Shown: in pieces, positions 37,920 to 48,531 of the stretch
Layout of the letters: each line of letters begins with the position of its first letter
How positions within the stretch are numbered: position 1 is the first letter of the stretch
From: Blepharisma stoltei
Lineage: Eukaryota; Ciliophora; Heterotrichea; Heterotrichida; Blepharismidae
Assembly (NCBI GenBank): GCA_914767885.1
Contig: CAJZBQ010000030.1
Location: 744,001 to 808,000, forward strand
Length of the DNA: 64,000 nucleotides
Direction: 5' to 3'
Position numbers and translations under genes: made by a program
The notes under the pieces: model-generated
The model's database searches: none
Told to the model about the DNA's origin: nothing
What the model saw: only the letters and a program-made list of their open reading frames with translations

Positions 37920-40900
37920 TTAAAAGTCAAGATCAGCCACTTCTTGGAACTGATCAATGCTAGAATGTACTGACGAAGGAGCTGCACCTGACGAAGTTCT
38001 CGCCTGCTTAAAATGTGAAGAGCTACCTGATATAAAGCTAGAGCTCTTTGGTCTATCTGAATCCGTAGATCTATTCAAAATTGATGAAGCAGGTCTTGAT
38101 AAAGCTGGGTTTAGTATAGTCTTAATCAGCCCTTGGCATCTCTTAAACTGCCTGCCAGAAGTCTTGTAATTTAATAATACATCAGTAAAGAGCATGGCTG
38201 CCAAGTTTTCCTCAATCCAATCATTCCTAATAGAATCCGATAAAAACTCCTTAATTGACCTATAAATATTGTCATATTGGTCATGAAGCTTCATTAATAT
38301 CATTTCTTCTGTAAAGTTCCCTCTTGATCTTGCAAGCTCTGGAGCCAAAAACGGCTCAGGCACAAATCTTGCTAAGGCTAGGATAAACCCAATAAGCTCT
38401 TCTATAGACTTCACGTTGAGACGATTGTTTTGCCTCATATATGTATTGCATAATCCTTCTAAGACTGGCATAGAAATTTCTTCTGTGAAGGCGGTGATTT
38501 TTCTGCCGAGTTTTATGAGCTTTTCTTTGGCGTATCTTATAAGTTCGTCTATCATAGAAATTCTTTGCAGGATAGGAACACTGTTTAAGGTAGGATTTTC
38601 TATTAGTTTTATTGGCTCAGAATTCCATACGCTGGATCTTTCAGATTGAGTAGGAGACATTGGCTCAGGTCTTGGGGAAACTCCTTGTGGGCTTGTAATG
38701 CTCATTAAATTTTTGCGGGAACCATGTGAGGAATTTAGGGAATTATCATTTTCTCTGATTGGTGACAGACTGGGTTTTTCCTTTTTGAGCTCTTCAAATG
38801 AAGGCTGAGAAGTGTGGACACTTATAGAGCGCTGACGTTCTGCAGGTTTCTTCTCTGAAAAGTTTGATAAATAAGGGTTGTCAAGCTGCCCTGAGTCTTC
38901 TAAGCTAGCTTCTATGTCAATTTCAGGGATTTTTCCTAAGGTATTTTGAGAAATTGAGCTTGGAATTTGATTTTTGGCACCTTCTTTTTGAGTTTTTGAT
39001 TCTGGCTTCGGCGGGAGTTTTTCATTTGGCTTATTTTGATATGGAATTTGCTGTACATCAATTGGCTTATTTTGTTGAACTTCTACAGGTCTTGCTTGCT
39101 GGGCAGGTCTATTTTGTTGGACTTCTACCGGCTTATTATAATTCTGTTGCACTTCTACTTGGTTATGTTGTGGTGTCTGATAAGGATTTTCCATATTTCT
39201 TGGTGATAGCCTTGAGGAGTCAGTTTTTAGCGTATAAATTTCAAACTCGCTCTCTTCTTCTGTATGGATTGAACCTGCCTTGATTACTGGGACTTTTTGA
39301 GCTTGTTCTGGATTTTTATTTTTTAAAATTAATGCTGGGGGCTGAACATCAACGTCAATTACTTGCTGGGTTCCTGATGGAGGCTTGGCTTTTCCCTGAT
39401 CTGAGACTGTAAGTGGTATTGGGGATGGCTTGGATTTTTGTTGGACTTCTTGCTGATATTTATCAGGCTCATACTGATTTTTGCTTTTGACGACTACAGG
39501 GATTTGGTCTTGGGATTCAATTGGCACTCCTCGAGGGGATGGATCTTTTATTGTTTGGTATTGTTGAGGCTTCTGAGCTGGCCTAGGCTCAGGCTCATTT
39601 TGTTTATACCCTTGTGAAGGACTATTATCTTGGCTTCCTCTTCTAGATCTATTTTGCCCTTTGCTATATGGGTTTAGGTCGACATCTCCATCATCAACTT
39701 CGAATTTATTTGCAATTTGACTAAAAGCTTTAGTCTCAGGCTCATTTTTACTACTGGGCCCACTTCTATTGACTTTTTCTTCATTTTTATTGCTTCCTAT
39801 AGACCCTATCCTATTATGTTCACTGCCAATATCTAAATTAGGGTCATATTTATAGATATCTTGCTTTTTCACAGGAGACGCAGGTCTTTCATAAGGGTTT
39901 TCTTGTGGCTTTATAGGAGATGAAGGCCGCTCATCTGACGACAAAATAGGTATCCCTTCAATAGAATCTCCTTTAGGTAAAGAAGGGTGCAAAGGTGAGG
40001 AAATTTCTAGAGGAATATTTTCATATCCGTGCTGAGGTGGGGTCTGTATAGGAATTGATGGAGGTCTTCTGTCAGGAATTGGCCGCTCTTCAGGGACTTT
40101 GGTGTTTCTTTCAGCTTGCCCAAAAGTAAAAGTTCGTGCGCCGCCTTGGCCTTCTTCAGGTTTGGGCTGAGGGATGCTTAAAGTGTCTTGTGGAGGCTGC
40201 TGAGATGGCTGTGGCAGCTGCTGAGGAGGCTGTTGAGGTGCCTGCTGGGGTGGTTGAGCCTTTTTATTCATGATAATCTGCTGGAATTCATATAACGCAT
40301 TATTAGAATCCTGCCCAGAAGACGAAGTATACTCAGGAGTGACTGGCCTCATTTGGTTATCCCTTCTCAGTGAAAATTCTTGAGGCAAATGTGCATTAGG
40401 TGTTGTCAGTCTTTCTTTATTTTCATCAAAATTCATAGCTGGAGAAGTTGAAGGTCTCCAAAGCTCTTTTGCATCTTGAATCTCTACCGTTTCCATCGTA
40501 AAGCTTTTTTCCGCTACTTCTCTCGCGAATTTTATATTTTCAGCTGTTTGTCTTCTTCTATCTTCAATATCCTTATAAATCGAGCTCTGCAGCTTACTCA
40601 TAAAAATTTTCCTCTGCTCTTCCTGTATATATGCATCTTCTAAAATTTTTTCTCTCTGCAAGCTCATCGCATAGTCATTTTTCAGTTCTTTTACATACTC
40701 TTCTTGTGTTTGTAATATCAAATTATGAGCATCCAATTTTTTTTTAAAATCATCTTCAGATATGCTTTTTCTCTTTTTCAGGTCTTCAAATGATTTCATA
40801 TACTTCTGTTTTTCAAACTCAATAGGATCTTTTACAGCTTCAGCCCATTGTGGATAATGCGCGGTGACCATTTCGCCAAATTGCTGTTTTGCGGTATTTA

Positions 40901-41171
40901 GCCTTTCCCTTGATTTTTTCAAAGCACTGGCACTTGTCTGCTCACTAAATTGGTTTATTGAGTTTAAAACCTCCATAATTACTTTTTGATTGCGGGAATA
41001 TGCAGAGTCTTGCTGTTTTTGTAATATTTTTATTTCATTTTCTATAGTCCTGGTGCGGAGAACTGAGTTCTGCATGTCATGGGCTTCTCGAAGTTTCGCT
41101 TTTCTTTCAAGTTTGAGCCTTTCTTGTCTGAGGGAAGAAATTTTTGGGTCTAAAAGTCTCACTTTTTCCAT
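37920..41171 (-). CDS. 1083-aa coiled-coil and Gln/Pro-rich protein
   Basis: Uninterrupted ORF. Residues 1-230 are a charged coiled coil (MEKVRLLDPKISSLRQERLK onward). About 230-830 is disordered, with Pro/Gln runs (PPQQAPQQPPQQLPQPSQQP), many Ser-Pro sites and repeated VEVQQNxxP motifs. The C-terminal 200 residues are folded-looking and helical (ISMIDELIRYAKEKLIKLG, TDVLLNYKTSGRQFKRC). The layout resembles centrosome or basal-body scaffolds; identity not established. Its ATG is only 20 bp from the divergent AIMP1-like gene. Confidence 0.8.
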   Translation of the reverse strand: MEKVRLLDPKISSLRQERLKLERKAKLREAHDMQNSVLRTRTIENEIKILQKQQDSAYSRNQKVIMEVLNSINQFSEQTSASALKKSRERLNTAKQQFGEMVTAHYPQWAEAVKDPIEFEKQKYMKSFEDLKKRKSISEDDFKKKLDAHNLILQTQEEYVKELKNDYAMSLQREKILEDAYIQEEQRKIFMSKLQSSIYKDIEDRRRQTAENIKFAREVAEKSFTMETVEIQDAKELWRPSTSPAMNFDENKERLTTPNAHLPQEFSLRRDNQMRPVTPEYTSSSGQDSNNALYEFQQIIMNKKAQPPQQAPQQPPQQLPQPSQQPPQDTLSIPQPKPEEGQGGARTFTFGQAERNTKVPEERPIPDRRPPSIPIQTPPQHGYENIPLEISSPLHPSLPKGDSIEGIPILSSDERPSSPIKPQENPYERPASPVKKQDIYKYDPNLDIGSEHNRIGSIGSNKNEEKVNRSGPSSKNEPETKAFSQIANKFEVDDGDVDLNPYSKGQNRSRRGSQDNSPSQGYKQNEPEPRPAQKPQQYQTIKDPSPRGVPIESQDQIPVVVKSKNQYEPDKYQQEVQQKSKPSPIPLTVSDQGKAKPPSGTQQVIDVDVQPPALILKNKNPEQAQKVPVIKAGSIHTEEESEFEIYTLKTDSSRLSPRNMENPYQTPQHNQVEVQQNYNKPVEVQQNRPAQQARPVEVQQNKPIDVQQIPYQNKPNEKLPPKPESKTQKEGAKNQIPSSISQNTLGKIPEIDIEASLEDSGQLDNPYLSNFSEKKPAERQRSISVHTSQPSFEELKKEKPSLSPIRENDNSLNSSHGSRKNLMSITSPQGVSPRPEPMSPTQSERSSVWNSEPIKLIENPTLNSVPILQRISMIDELIRYAKEKLIKLGRKITAFTEEISMPVLEGLCNTYMRQNNRLNVKSIEELIGFILALARFVPEPFLAPELARSRGNFTEEMILMKLHDQYDNIYRSIKEFLSDSIRNDWIEENLAAMLFTDVLLNYKTSGRQFKRCQGLIKTILNPALSRPASSILNRSTDSDRPKSSSFISGSSSHFKQARTSSGAAPSSVHSSIDQFQEVADLDF

Positions 41172-41191
41172 TTTTGAATATATGGATATAA

Positions 41192-42874
41192 ATGGAACTT
41201 CTAATCGATAATCAACCAGCTTCTATTGCAGCAGGGGTGGTAAATGAATATGCAAGGGCCAATGCTAAAAATATCGAGCTATCAAAAGTTGCTGCGAAAC
41301 ATTTGAAACTAAAATTACCTTTGCTTGTAAAAGATTCGACAATTGAGTTCCCATTGTCTATTTTGACAACACTTTTAGAAGTCCAAAGAGTCGGACCTAT
41401 TCTTTATGGTGCTAACTCTATTGAAAAAGCCCAAACAAGTGGCTGGGTAGAAGCAGCCAACACGATGCCGCCTAAGGAGTTTATTTCACTATTAGAAAAC
41501 AAGCTTCTGACAAGGACTTTTCTGGTCTCCAATCACATCACGATTGCTGATATTGCTGCTTATGCAGTGATTCAGCCTGTGATTTTGTCACTTTCTAATA
41601 GTGAAAGATTACAGTACGTCTGTGTCTTAAGATGGGCTTCACATTTACAGTCCTTGCCTGGGTTAAAAGAAAAGCTGCCTCATGTCCCAGTCCCTGAAAG
41701 GAGTTTTGAAGTTCCTCATGCACTTGTTAAAGGGCCAGCTGTAGAAGAGCTGAAAGCACCTCCAAGCCATAAGCTTAACCCAGAGGATCTTGCACATAGA
41801 AAGAGCACTGATGAAAGAAGCTCTAAAAGAAGCAGCATTCATGAAGAGTTCAAGTCTCCTAAAGAAAAAAAGGCTAAAGAAGATAAGAAAAAGGCTCAAG
41901 AAGAAACAAAAGCTCCTCAGGAAAAGAAAAAAGAAGAAAATAAAGGTCCACAAGAGAAAAAGCCGAAAGGGGAAGCTAAACCTCAAGAGAAGAAAAAACC
42001 AGCTAAAGCTGAAGAAGCACCTGAAGAAGGCGGCGACGCATTCCAATACTTAGAACTCAGGGTTGGGAGAGTAGAAAAAGTATGGAGACACCCAGAAGCT
42101 GACAGACTGTTCTGTGAAACTGTTGATTTAGGGGCAGAAAAAAGAACAGTGGTATCAGGACTTGTCGGACATATCACAGAAGAAGAATTCACTGGAAAAC
42201 TAGTTGTTTTGCTTGCCAATTTAAAGAAAAGCAAACTTAAAGGTGTGGTCTCAGAAGCAATGGTCTTGGCTGCCAAAAATGAAGGAACAGTAGAGCTTGT
42301 TTCTCCTCCAAATGGCAGTAAGCCTGGAGACCTGATTTCCGTTGAAGGAATCCCATTCACCCCTTCGAGAATTCTTCCTGAAAAGAAAAAATATTGGGAA
42401 ACCGCTACAAAGTCTTTACTCCCCCCTCCATGAGCGAACAAAACCATAAGAAAAACGCCCATTTTTTGCCCAAAAGCCCTTCGTGAGCAAACAAAAATTT
42501 TTTTAATAGAAAATTTTTTATGGAAAAAATTTTTGATATAAAGTGATAATTAATATAATAAAATCTCTATCTTATTCTGTTTTAATTTTAATTAAATTGA
42601 GCTTTTAAAACACAAATTTTACTAAATTACCAATTTTTACATTTTGGAATTTTTTTAAAATTTTTAAAAAGAAATTTTATTATAAAATTTATATATAATT
42701 TTTTTAAAAATCAAATTAACCCCCTCCATGAGCGAACAAAATTTTTTTGTTCGCTTACGGAGGGGGGAGCTAGGAATTTCTCCTGAAGGAGTCATCATTT
42801 ACAGAGATCTACCATTGAGGACTGAAAATGGACCATTGGTAGCCCCTACCCTTAGAGCAGGAATAATATCCTAA
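41192..42874 (+). CDS. AIMP1/Arc1p-like tRNA-binding cofactor
   Basis: About 442 aa after removal of MITE A4. N-terminal about 170 residues resemble a GST-C-type domain (FLVSNHITIADIAAYAVI). A Lys/Glu-rich linker with repeated PQEKK follows, then the EMAPII/OB tRNA-binding domain: LELRVGRVEKVWRHPEADRL, TVVSGLVGHI, VVLLANLKKSKLKGVVSEAM, and after the insert GISPEGVIIYRDLPLRTENG. These proteins hold aminoacyl-tRNA synthetases together and deliver tRNA in the cytosol. The MITE splits the OB domain between TKSL and GISPEG. Stop TAA 42872-42874. Confidence 0.88.
42419..42772 (-). mobile_element. MITE family A copy A4 (354-bp IES)
   Basis: Ends TA-CTCCCCCCTCCATGAGCG and GGAGGGGGGAGC-TA; the snap-back hairpin lies at the right end. 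Same length as A6 (59694-60047). Removal restores the tRNA-binding domain. Confidence 0.9.
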
Positions 42875-42896
42875 TTAACTCTTAGGTAATTAATAA

Positions 42897-45710
42897 ATGG
42901 CATTTTATCATAAATGCATAAGATTCAGCTCTTTTTTGCCATACAAACCAAACCTTTTTCTCATTAGCAAACGATCATTTACAAATGAAATATTAAAGCA
43001 AAAAGTAAATATTGATAATATTGATAGAATGCTATTCAGTATAAAACAATCTCATAATTTTGCATATGTGGCCAATGAATTCAAGGAAATTTTGGATCAC
43101 AATAGACTTGATCATAAACAGCTCGTGTATGCCACTTATATAGCTCATATAAATTATAAGAACAATCAAGAATTTATGCAAGTAGCTTTGAAAAAAATAG
43201 AAAATGAGCTAGCAGAGAAAATTAATGAGTTCCCTTATGATTCCAGGTGCACCATTATAAGAAATTTAATGGAAGCGACTAAAAAAGGATATAATTTATC
43301 AAACAAGGAGCTAGGAAAAGCTATTTTGGCTTCAATTTTTATTGAAAAAGATAAACCAAAATATTCGAAATTATTGTTCAGTGTGGCTTTAATGACACAT
43401 AATTTTGAGGCTCTAGGTCTTGATTATAAAAGTAAATTCAAAGAGCTTGAACCATTGCTAACCCCTGAATTTCTTGATAAATTATGTTTGAAAGATTTAT
43501 CGATTCTCCTTTCTGCTTTCAAGCTTTATTACCAAAAAATCTTTCATATTGGCTATCGTATTGTAAACCCTATGCCACTCTTCGAAAACTCTGAAAAAAT
43601 CATCTTAAAATCCATTACAAACACAACAAATGCCAACGATTTATACTGAATCCTTTTTAGTTACATTTCCCTCAACACAGGCACAGAAGATTTTATTCGG
43701 CATTTAGAAAGCCTTATTCTTCCAAGACTGCACGAATTAACACAATTTAACTTCAATGGCTTTCCTTTTCTATATAAACTCCGATATTCCTCAGACCAGA
43801 AATACATAATATACGTGATATGAAAAGCTTATTATGAAGAATTGATTAATAGATTTCCTAAATTATCTGCAAAGGATATGTCAGTAGTAATATACCGCAT
43901 GTGGTGGTCTTCAAGTTTGCATGGGTTTTATTGTGACTCACGGCTAATTTCACTATTACAAAATTTTTTAAATGAAGAAAGATTTATACTTTCTTTGCCT
44001 GAAAGAGATGGATATAGAGGTTTCCTCTATATAGCGCTAAAAGCGCAGACATTTTCCCAGGAGCTTTCCAAGTTCGTCGGACCAAATCGCTTTTTGGTCC
44101 GACAAAGCATTGATTTGGTGCAACCTACCGATAAATTCCGATCAGAATTTATCGGCCTTACAGCGCCAAACATAGGAAACTTCTATATGAGCTTGTCACA
44201 AATATTTCTGCATTTTTGACACATGCTGCGTTTATGGACGACGAAAATGTTGTATCGAGAATTTCTGATCTACTTATTAAATTACAAAAAGGAGCCACAG
44301 ATAAACTTGTAATGTCGTCGACTAATATAATGTCTAGGCACTTGAATGTCCCCAATCGCTTTTGGGACATTTTTCTAGAGAGATTTCCGAGCGTTTCTCG
44401 AGCTGGTTCTCATGAAAATGACTGCTATTTGTTCTCAATTTATTTAAATGTGACATTAAATAATGCTGAAATGAAAGGAAAATTTAAGATTAGATTGAAG
44501 ATCGTATTTATAGTCCCCAATTCAAAGCCTACGCATTCTGCAGCGACTGCTGCAGGGTGGGCTCCTTGAAGGCGTCTTGAGCCTGGGCCGAAAACCTCGG
44601 TTTCTCGGTAGTGGCATTTTCTTCCTGACCTGGGTCATACGAATTTTGACGGGAATCACCATTTCCAACTCAAGGCTAGAATGACCCAACCCTGCTACAA
44701 CTTGGCCAGATCTTTGATCGGGATCCTTTTAATTGGAGAGATTTGTGCCCTTGAGATTTCTAGTCGAACTTTGCCTTCCTCTCTTTCCCGGATTTTTTCC
44801 AAGAAAGAACTCAACCCCTTACGGGATTAGGGGAGAAGCCACCAAGTAGCCTAGGCAGGTAACTCACCCTGCCTCTTTCGGACACCGTCTGGGTCTCGGC
44901 GCTACTGGCAAAAATAATGCGAAAAACTGCTGCCCGGGTTAGAGCACAAAATCAGAGGGAATTGTGCTGGGCCTCTCGCCTCAAGACTAACCCTTTCCCT
45001 TAAGTAGCTCTCCGCATCCAAAACCACTTCCAGTATACATAAGGTGACCTTCACGGGAGGTCAGGTCGCTCGTCTCCAGCCATTTATGTATTGAAATGAA
45101 AGAAAAATTTGAAGAAATTTTCAAGCCGATATTGCCAAGAATCATCAGAAATTGGAAAGATTCTTCGACAGATATAGCCTGAGCACATTTATAGCCCAGG
45201 TTTCCCCATCTTTCCATATGGGAAAGAGGGTAGCTGGTTTCACAAACTTATGTTGGTTAGGTAAACTCCCATATGGCAGAAACCATATAACAAGTGGTTT
45301 TTTCACTTGGAGTTAGCCAGACCAACCCCTTTTTTCCATCTTGAAAGATCGGAAAGCCCGAGCCATAAAGATTCTCGGGCTATAGCGTATCTAGCAAAAA
45401 ACAGGGCTACCTTCATAAAATTGTGGAGGATATTTTGAAAAAAAATGAGATTAAGTATGAAAAGGAATTTTATGATGACTATTATATTGATTTAGCTTTG
45501 CCTGATTATAAGCTAGCGATAGAAATAGAAGGGCCGAATCATTATATTTATCCAGCAACAAAGATTAATGGAAAAACTTTAAATAAAATTAGGAATTTAG
45601 AGAAAAAAGGGTGGAGGGTCTTGCAGTTAGCATTTTATCATTATAGGGAGTACAATATAGAGCAGATGATAAAAGAATGCGTTCGTGTATGCTCTCCAAT
45701 CAAGTTTTAA
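42897..45710 (+). CDS. RAP-domain protein, probably mitochondrial, three IESs
   Basis: About 600 aa after removing 44015-44187, 44463-45090 and 45175-45384; arithmetic keeps frame. The N-terminus is basic and Ser/Phe-rich without acids for about 30 residues, suggesting mitochondrial import. Helical repeats follow. The C-terminus shows the RAP pattern: KYEKEFYDDYYIDLALPDYK, LAIEIEGPNHY, NKIRNLEKKGWRVLQLAF. RAP proteins (FASTK relatives) act in organelle RNA metabolism. TGAs near 43648 and 43821 are Trp. It begins 22 bp after the AIMP1-like stop. Confidence 0.82.
44015..44187 (+). mobile_element. Hairpin element, family E copy 2 (173-bp IES)
   Basis: Near-identical to 32622-32795. The host frame runs open through it for more than 60 codons, but its 173-bp length means retention would shift frame. 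Removal gives RDGYELVTNISAFLTHAAF. Confidence 0.8.
44489..45092 (-). mobile_element. SINE-like element S7
   Basis: About 604 bp, minus-strand head ATACATAAATGGCTGG. Flanked by long imperfect repeats GAAATGAAAGRAAAATTT. Shares GAGATTTGTGCCCTTGAG and CCTAGGCAGGTAA blocks with S1. The frame-keeping TA pair (44461-44462 / 45089-45090) lies just outside the repeat and gives TLNIEMKEKFEEIF. Confidence 0.8.
45175..45384. mobile_element. TATAGCCC-ended element, family F copy 2 (210-bp IES)
   Basis: Ends TATAGCCTGAGC and TATAGCCCGAG, inverted. A second TATAGCCCAGG start lies at about 45190, suggesting a nested or duplicated end. Removal joins DSSTD to SVSSKKQGYLHKIVED. Confidence 0.65.
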
Positions 45711-46628
45711 TGAATTATCCTTTTCTAACTTTGGCTTTTTTAAGTAAATTTTTGCTGCATGAAATGTTGAAGTTCATGACTTTATTGTATTAAATAGTTT
45801 AACGTTGAAAAAAGCCATTATAATAGCATTTTAAGTCGCAATCCAAATTAATTTGTTTAAATATGCCTTTATCATAGAATTTTTCAGCGCGTTTAATTCT
45901 CCTCCCAAATTAGCATCTTTTCCACTCATATTTCATTTTTTAAATATCTGTTTTTTACTAATTTCGATACATAGGAATAATTGACTTTTAAGATCATTGA
46001 AAATATAATATGCTGTTTATCATTCCGACTCTGAAAAAGAGACTCTCATTGAAGTAATCTAACAAAATCTGCCTTAAAAATCTTAATAGCAGAGGCTGAA
46101 ATTTCTTTATTGGGTCGTCAAATATTAAAAATTATGTTTCTGGTATCAAATAGCTTGTAGCAATTAAGAGAAATATTTGGGTAATCAAAGCAGGGGCTAT
46201 TTGAAAATCAATAGTACGAGTGCGTTTTGATTAAATGCAAAGGCTATAATAGGGAATTAAGTAAATGAAATTTTAATTCACTAATGTCTGGAAAAACTGA
46301 ACATTCACATTTCACAATAAGTTCCTGCTACTTTACCAGGTTTAATTGATTTTCTCATGCACCATCACTTTTCACTTAATTTCGAGCTTCCAATTAGCAC
46401 ATTTCTTAGCAAAGCTCCTCATCATCACTTTATATTCTCTTCTTTCAATCAGAAATTAGCTTCCATTCTTCATTTTCTATCCAAAATTTCTCACATATTA
46501 TTTATAATTTTCAATTTCAGCAGATTTCTATTTTAAATTAAACAGTTATTATATGATCATCCTATACAGGCTGATTTTTCTAATGATATTTACATCTACA
46601 TCTTATAAAACTAATTATAGAAAGTTAT
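45711..46628. other. Intergenic, AT-rich
   Basis: About 0.9 kb between convergent genes. AT-rich, no recognisable ORF, RNA gene or repeat. Confidence 0.5.
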
Positions 46629-46949
46629 TTAATCAAAAGCTCGCTGAACTGCTTCATCCATGCTGCTGCACTGTTGCGAAATTGTATACGCCTTTTCACG
46701 ATCTACACCCATTTCAAGAAGGGAATTAAAAATTTGTTCATTTTGCTTTGGGATTTCATGATTATTAGGCACTATTGGCTCTCTTTCTCTAGGTTTCTCT
46801 TCAGGTGCAGCATTTTTTGGTTCTAATATAAGAGTGTATGAAGCGTCAAGTTCTACTAATTCGTGGATGAGTTTTACTGCATTTTCTATTTCTCCTTGAG
46901 AGATAGCTTTTCCTAAATTCTCTCCTAGTTGTTCGTAGTTATGTTCCAT
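46629..46949 (-). CDS. Small UBA-domain protein
   Basis: 106 aa from ATG 46947-46949 (MEHNYEQLGENLGKAI). An N-terminal helix pair is followed by a Pro-rich linker and a C-terminal UBA-type three-helix motif (NSLLEMGVDREKAYTISQQC then MDEAVQRAFD), with the MGV loop characteristic of UBA domains. Probably a ubiquitin-binding adaptor; partner unknown. Confidence 0.7.
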   Translation of the reverse strand: MEHNYEQLGENLGKAISQGEIENAVKLIHELVELDASYTLILEPKNAAPEEKPREREPIVPNNHEIPKQNEQIFNSLLEMGVDREKAYTISQQCSSMDEAVQRAFD

Positions 46950-47061
46950 TTTATAAGAAATGAATAATGGGTAATTATATTTTTCCAAATAAATCCTTTT
47001 TTCAGCTATTAAAAAATAAAATATTCTTTTTAGACTTAACTTTTTTTACTTCTTAAACTAC

Positions 47062-48531
47062 TTAGTTCGTTTTCATTTCTTTAAGATCAGAGGCCACAAT
47101 AAATGAACACTCGGTATTTGCCTTAATGTGATCCACAGTCACACCATTAGCAACTTCTACCAGAGTAATTCCTCCTTCTCGTTTGAAATCGAACACTCCA
47201 AGTTCAGTTATCAGCATGCTCACAACTTGTTTTCCAGTCAGCGGCAATGTACATTTATTCAATAATTTAGGACCTTCTTTAGTCTTATGCTCCATTGTGA
47301 CGATACACCTAGTAGGGGAAGATACCAAGTCCATAGCGCCACCCATGCCTTTTACCATTTTTCCTGGGACAATCCAATTGGCGAGGTCTCCATCCTTTGA
47401 CACTTGTAAAGCTCCTAAAATGCTTAAATGGATATGACCACCTCTGATCATAGCAAAGCTGTCTGAGCTGTGGAATAAAGAAGCCCCTTTTATAAGGGTC
47501 ACAGTTTCTTTTCCTGCATTAATAAAATCAGCATCTTCTTCACCTGGTCTTGGGTATGGGCCCATTCCCAAAATCCCGTTTTCACTTTGCAAATAAATTT
47601 TAATGCCTTGTGGTAAGAAATTAGGGACTAAAGTTGGCATACCAATACCAAGGTTCACAAACATGCCATTTTTAAGTTCTTGGGCAGCTCTCCGAATAAT
47701 TCTTTCTCTGAGAACTTTGGCTTCTCCTTTGCCAGGGACTTGTATTTCAGCTCCAGTATTAAGGGTTCTCCTTTCAATTGGCTTTAAATAAGTTGGTCCT
47801 TTTATGATACGGTGAACATAGACAGCTGGGGTATGGATTTCTGATGGGGCGATTTCTCCTGGCTCGACTAATTCTTCCACTTCTGCAATTGTGAGCTTTC
47901 CTGCCATGGCACAAAGAGGGTTGAAGTTCATAGCTGACCCTCGGTAGACAAGGTTGCCTAGTTTGTCGCCTTTCCACGCTTTGACGAGGGCGTAGTCTGT
48001 TGTGATTGATTTTTCGAGGATATAGTTTTTGCCGTTAAACTCACGTGTTTCACGAGGCTCAGAAGCAACTTCCACTCCGCTGCCACCTGGTTTATATTTG
48101 ATAGGGAAACCACCGTTGCCGATCACAGTGCCGTATCCTGCTGGGGTGTAAAATGCAGGAATTCCAGCACCACCAGCCCTTAACTTTTCTGCTAGTGTTC
48201 CTTGTGGCGTAATTTCAAGCTCCAGCTGGCCTGATATATACTCTTTTTCAAAAAAGGCATTTTCTCCTACGTAAGAAGCCACGACTCTTCTAACTTGCTT
48301 CTTTTCAAGCAGCTGAGCAAGACCATACCCGTCAACAGCACAGTTATTTGAGACCAAGGTTAAGTTATTCAAGTTTAAATCAGCCAAAGCCTTGATAAGG
48401 TTTTCAGGGACTCCTGAATTTCCAAAGCCACCTACAGCTAAGGAAGCTCCAGATTGGATCCCTTCTACGGCTTCTGACACGCTTGAACAAATTTTTGCAG
48501 CGAAGTTTCGTCTGGCAAAGCGTGCAAGCAT
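47062..48531 (-). CDS. Succinyl-CoA:3-ketoacid CoA transferase (SCOT)
   Basis: 489 aa, uninterrupted. Both halves of the family are fused, as in mitochondrial SCOT. Alpha part: [16 protein letters not shown] and [20 protein letters not shown]. Beta part starts near residue 260: [20 protein letters not shown], then [12 protein letters not shown] with the catalytic Glu (YLQSENGIL), and [15 protein letters not shown]. The first residues ([16 protein letters not shown]) form a mitochondrial-type presequence. It transfers CoA from succinyl-CoA to acetoacetate in ketone-body use. Confidence 0.95.
   Translation of the reverse strand: MLARFARRNFAAKICSSVSEAVEGIQSGASLAVGGFGNSGVPENLIKALADLNLNNLTLVSNNCAVDGYGLAQLLEKKQVRRVVASYVGENAFFEKEYISGQLELEITPQGTLAEKLRAGGAGIPAFYTPAGYGTVIGNGGFPIKYKPGGSGVEVASEPRETREFNGKNYILEKSITTDYALVKAWKGDKLGNLVYRGSAMNFNPLCAMAGKLTIAEVEELVEPGEIAPSEIHTPAVYVHRIIKGPTYLKPIERRTLNTGAEIQVPGKGEAKVLRERIIRRAAQELKNGMFVNLGIGMPTLVPNFLPQGIKIYLQSENGILGMGPYPRPGEEDADFINAGKETVTLIKGASLFHSSDSFAMIRGGHIHLSILGALQVSKDGDLANWIVPGKMVKGMGGAMDLVSSPTRCIVTMEHKTKEGPKLLNKCTLPLTGKQVVSMLITELGVFDFKREGGITLVEVANGVTVDHIKANTECSFIVASDLKEMKTN

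Noticed and set aside
41663-42046. Phe/Leu-rich minus-strand ORF inside the AIMP1-like gene
   Set aside because: Shadow of the Lys/Glu-rich linker on the plus strand.
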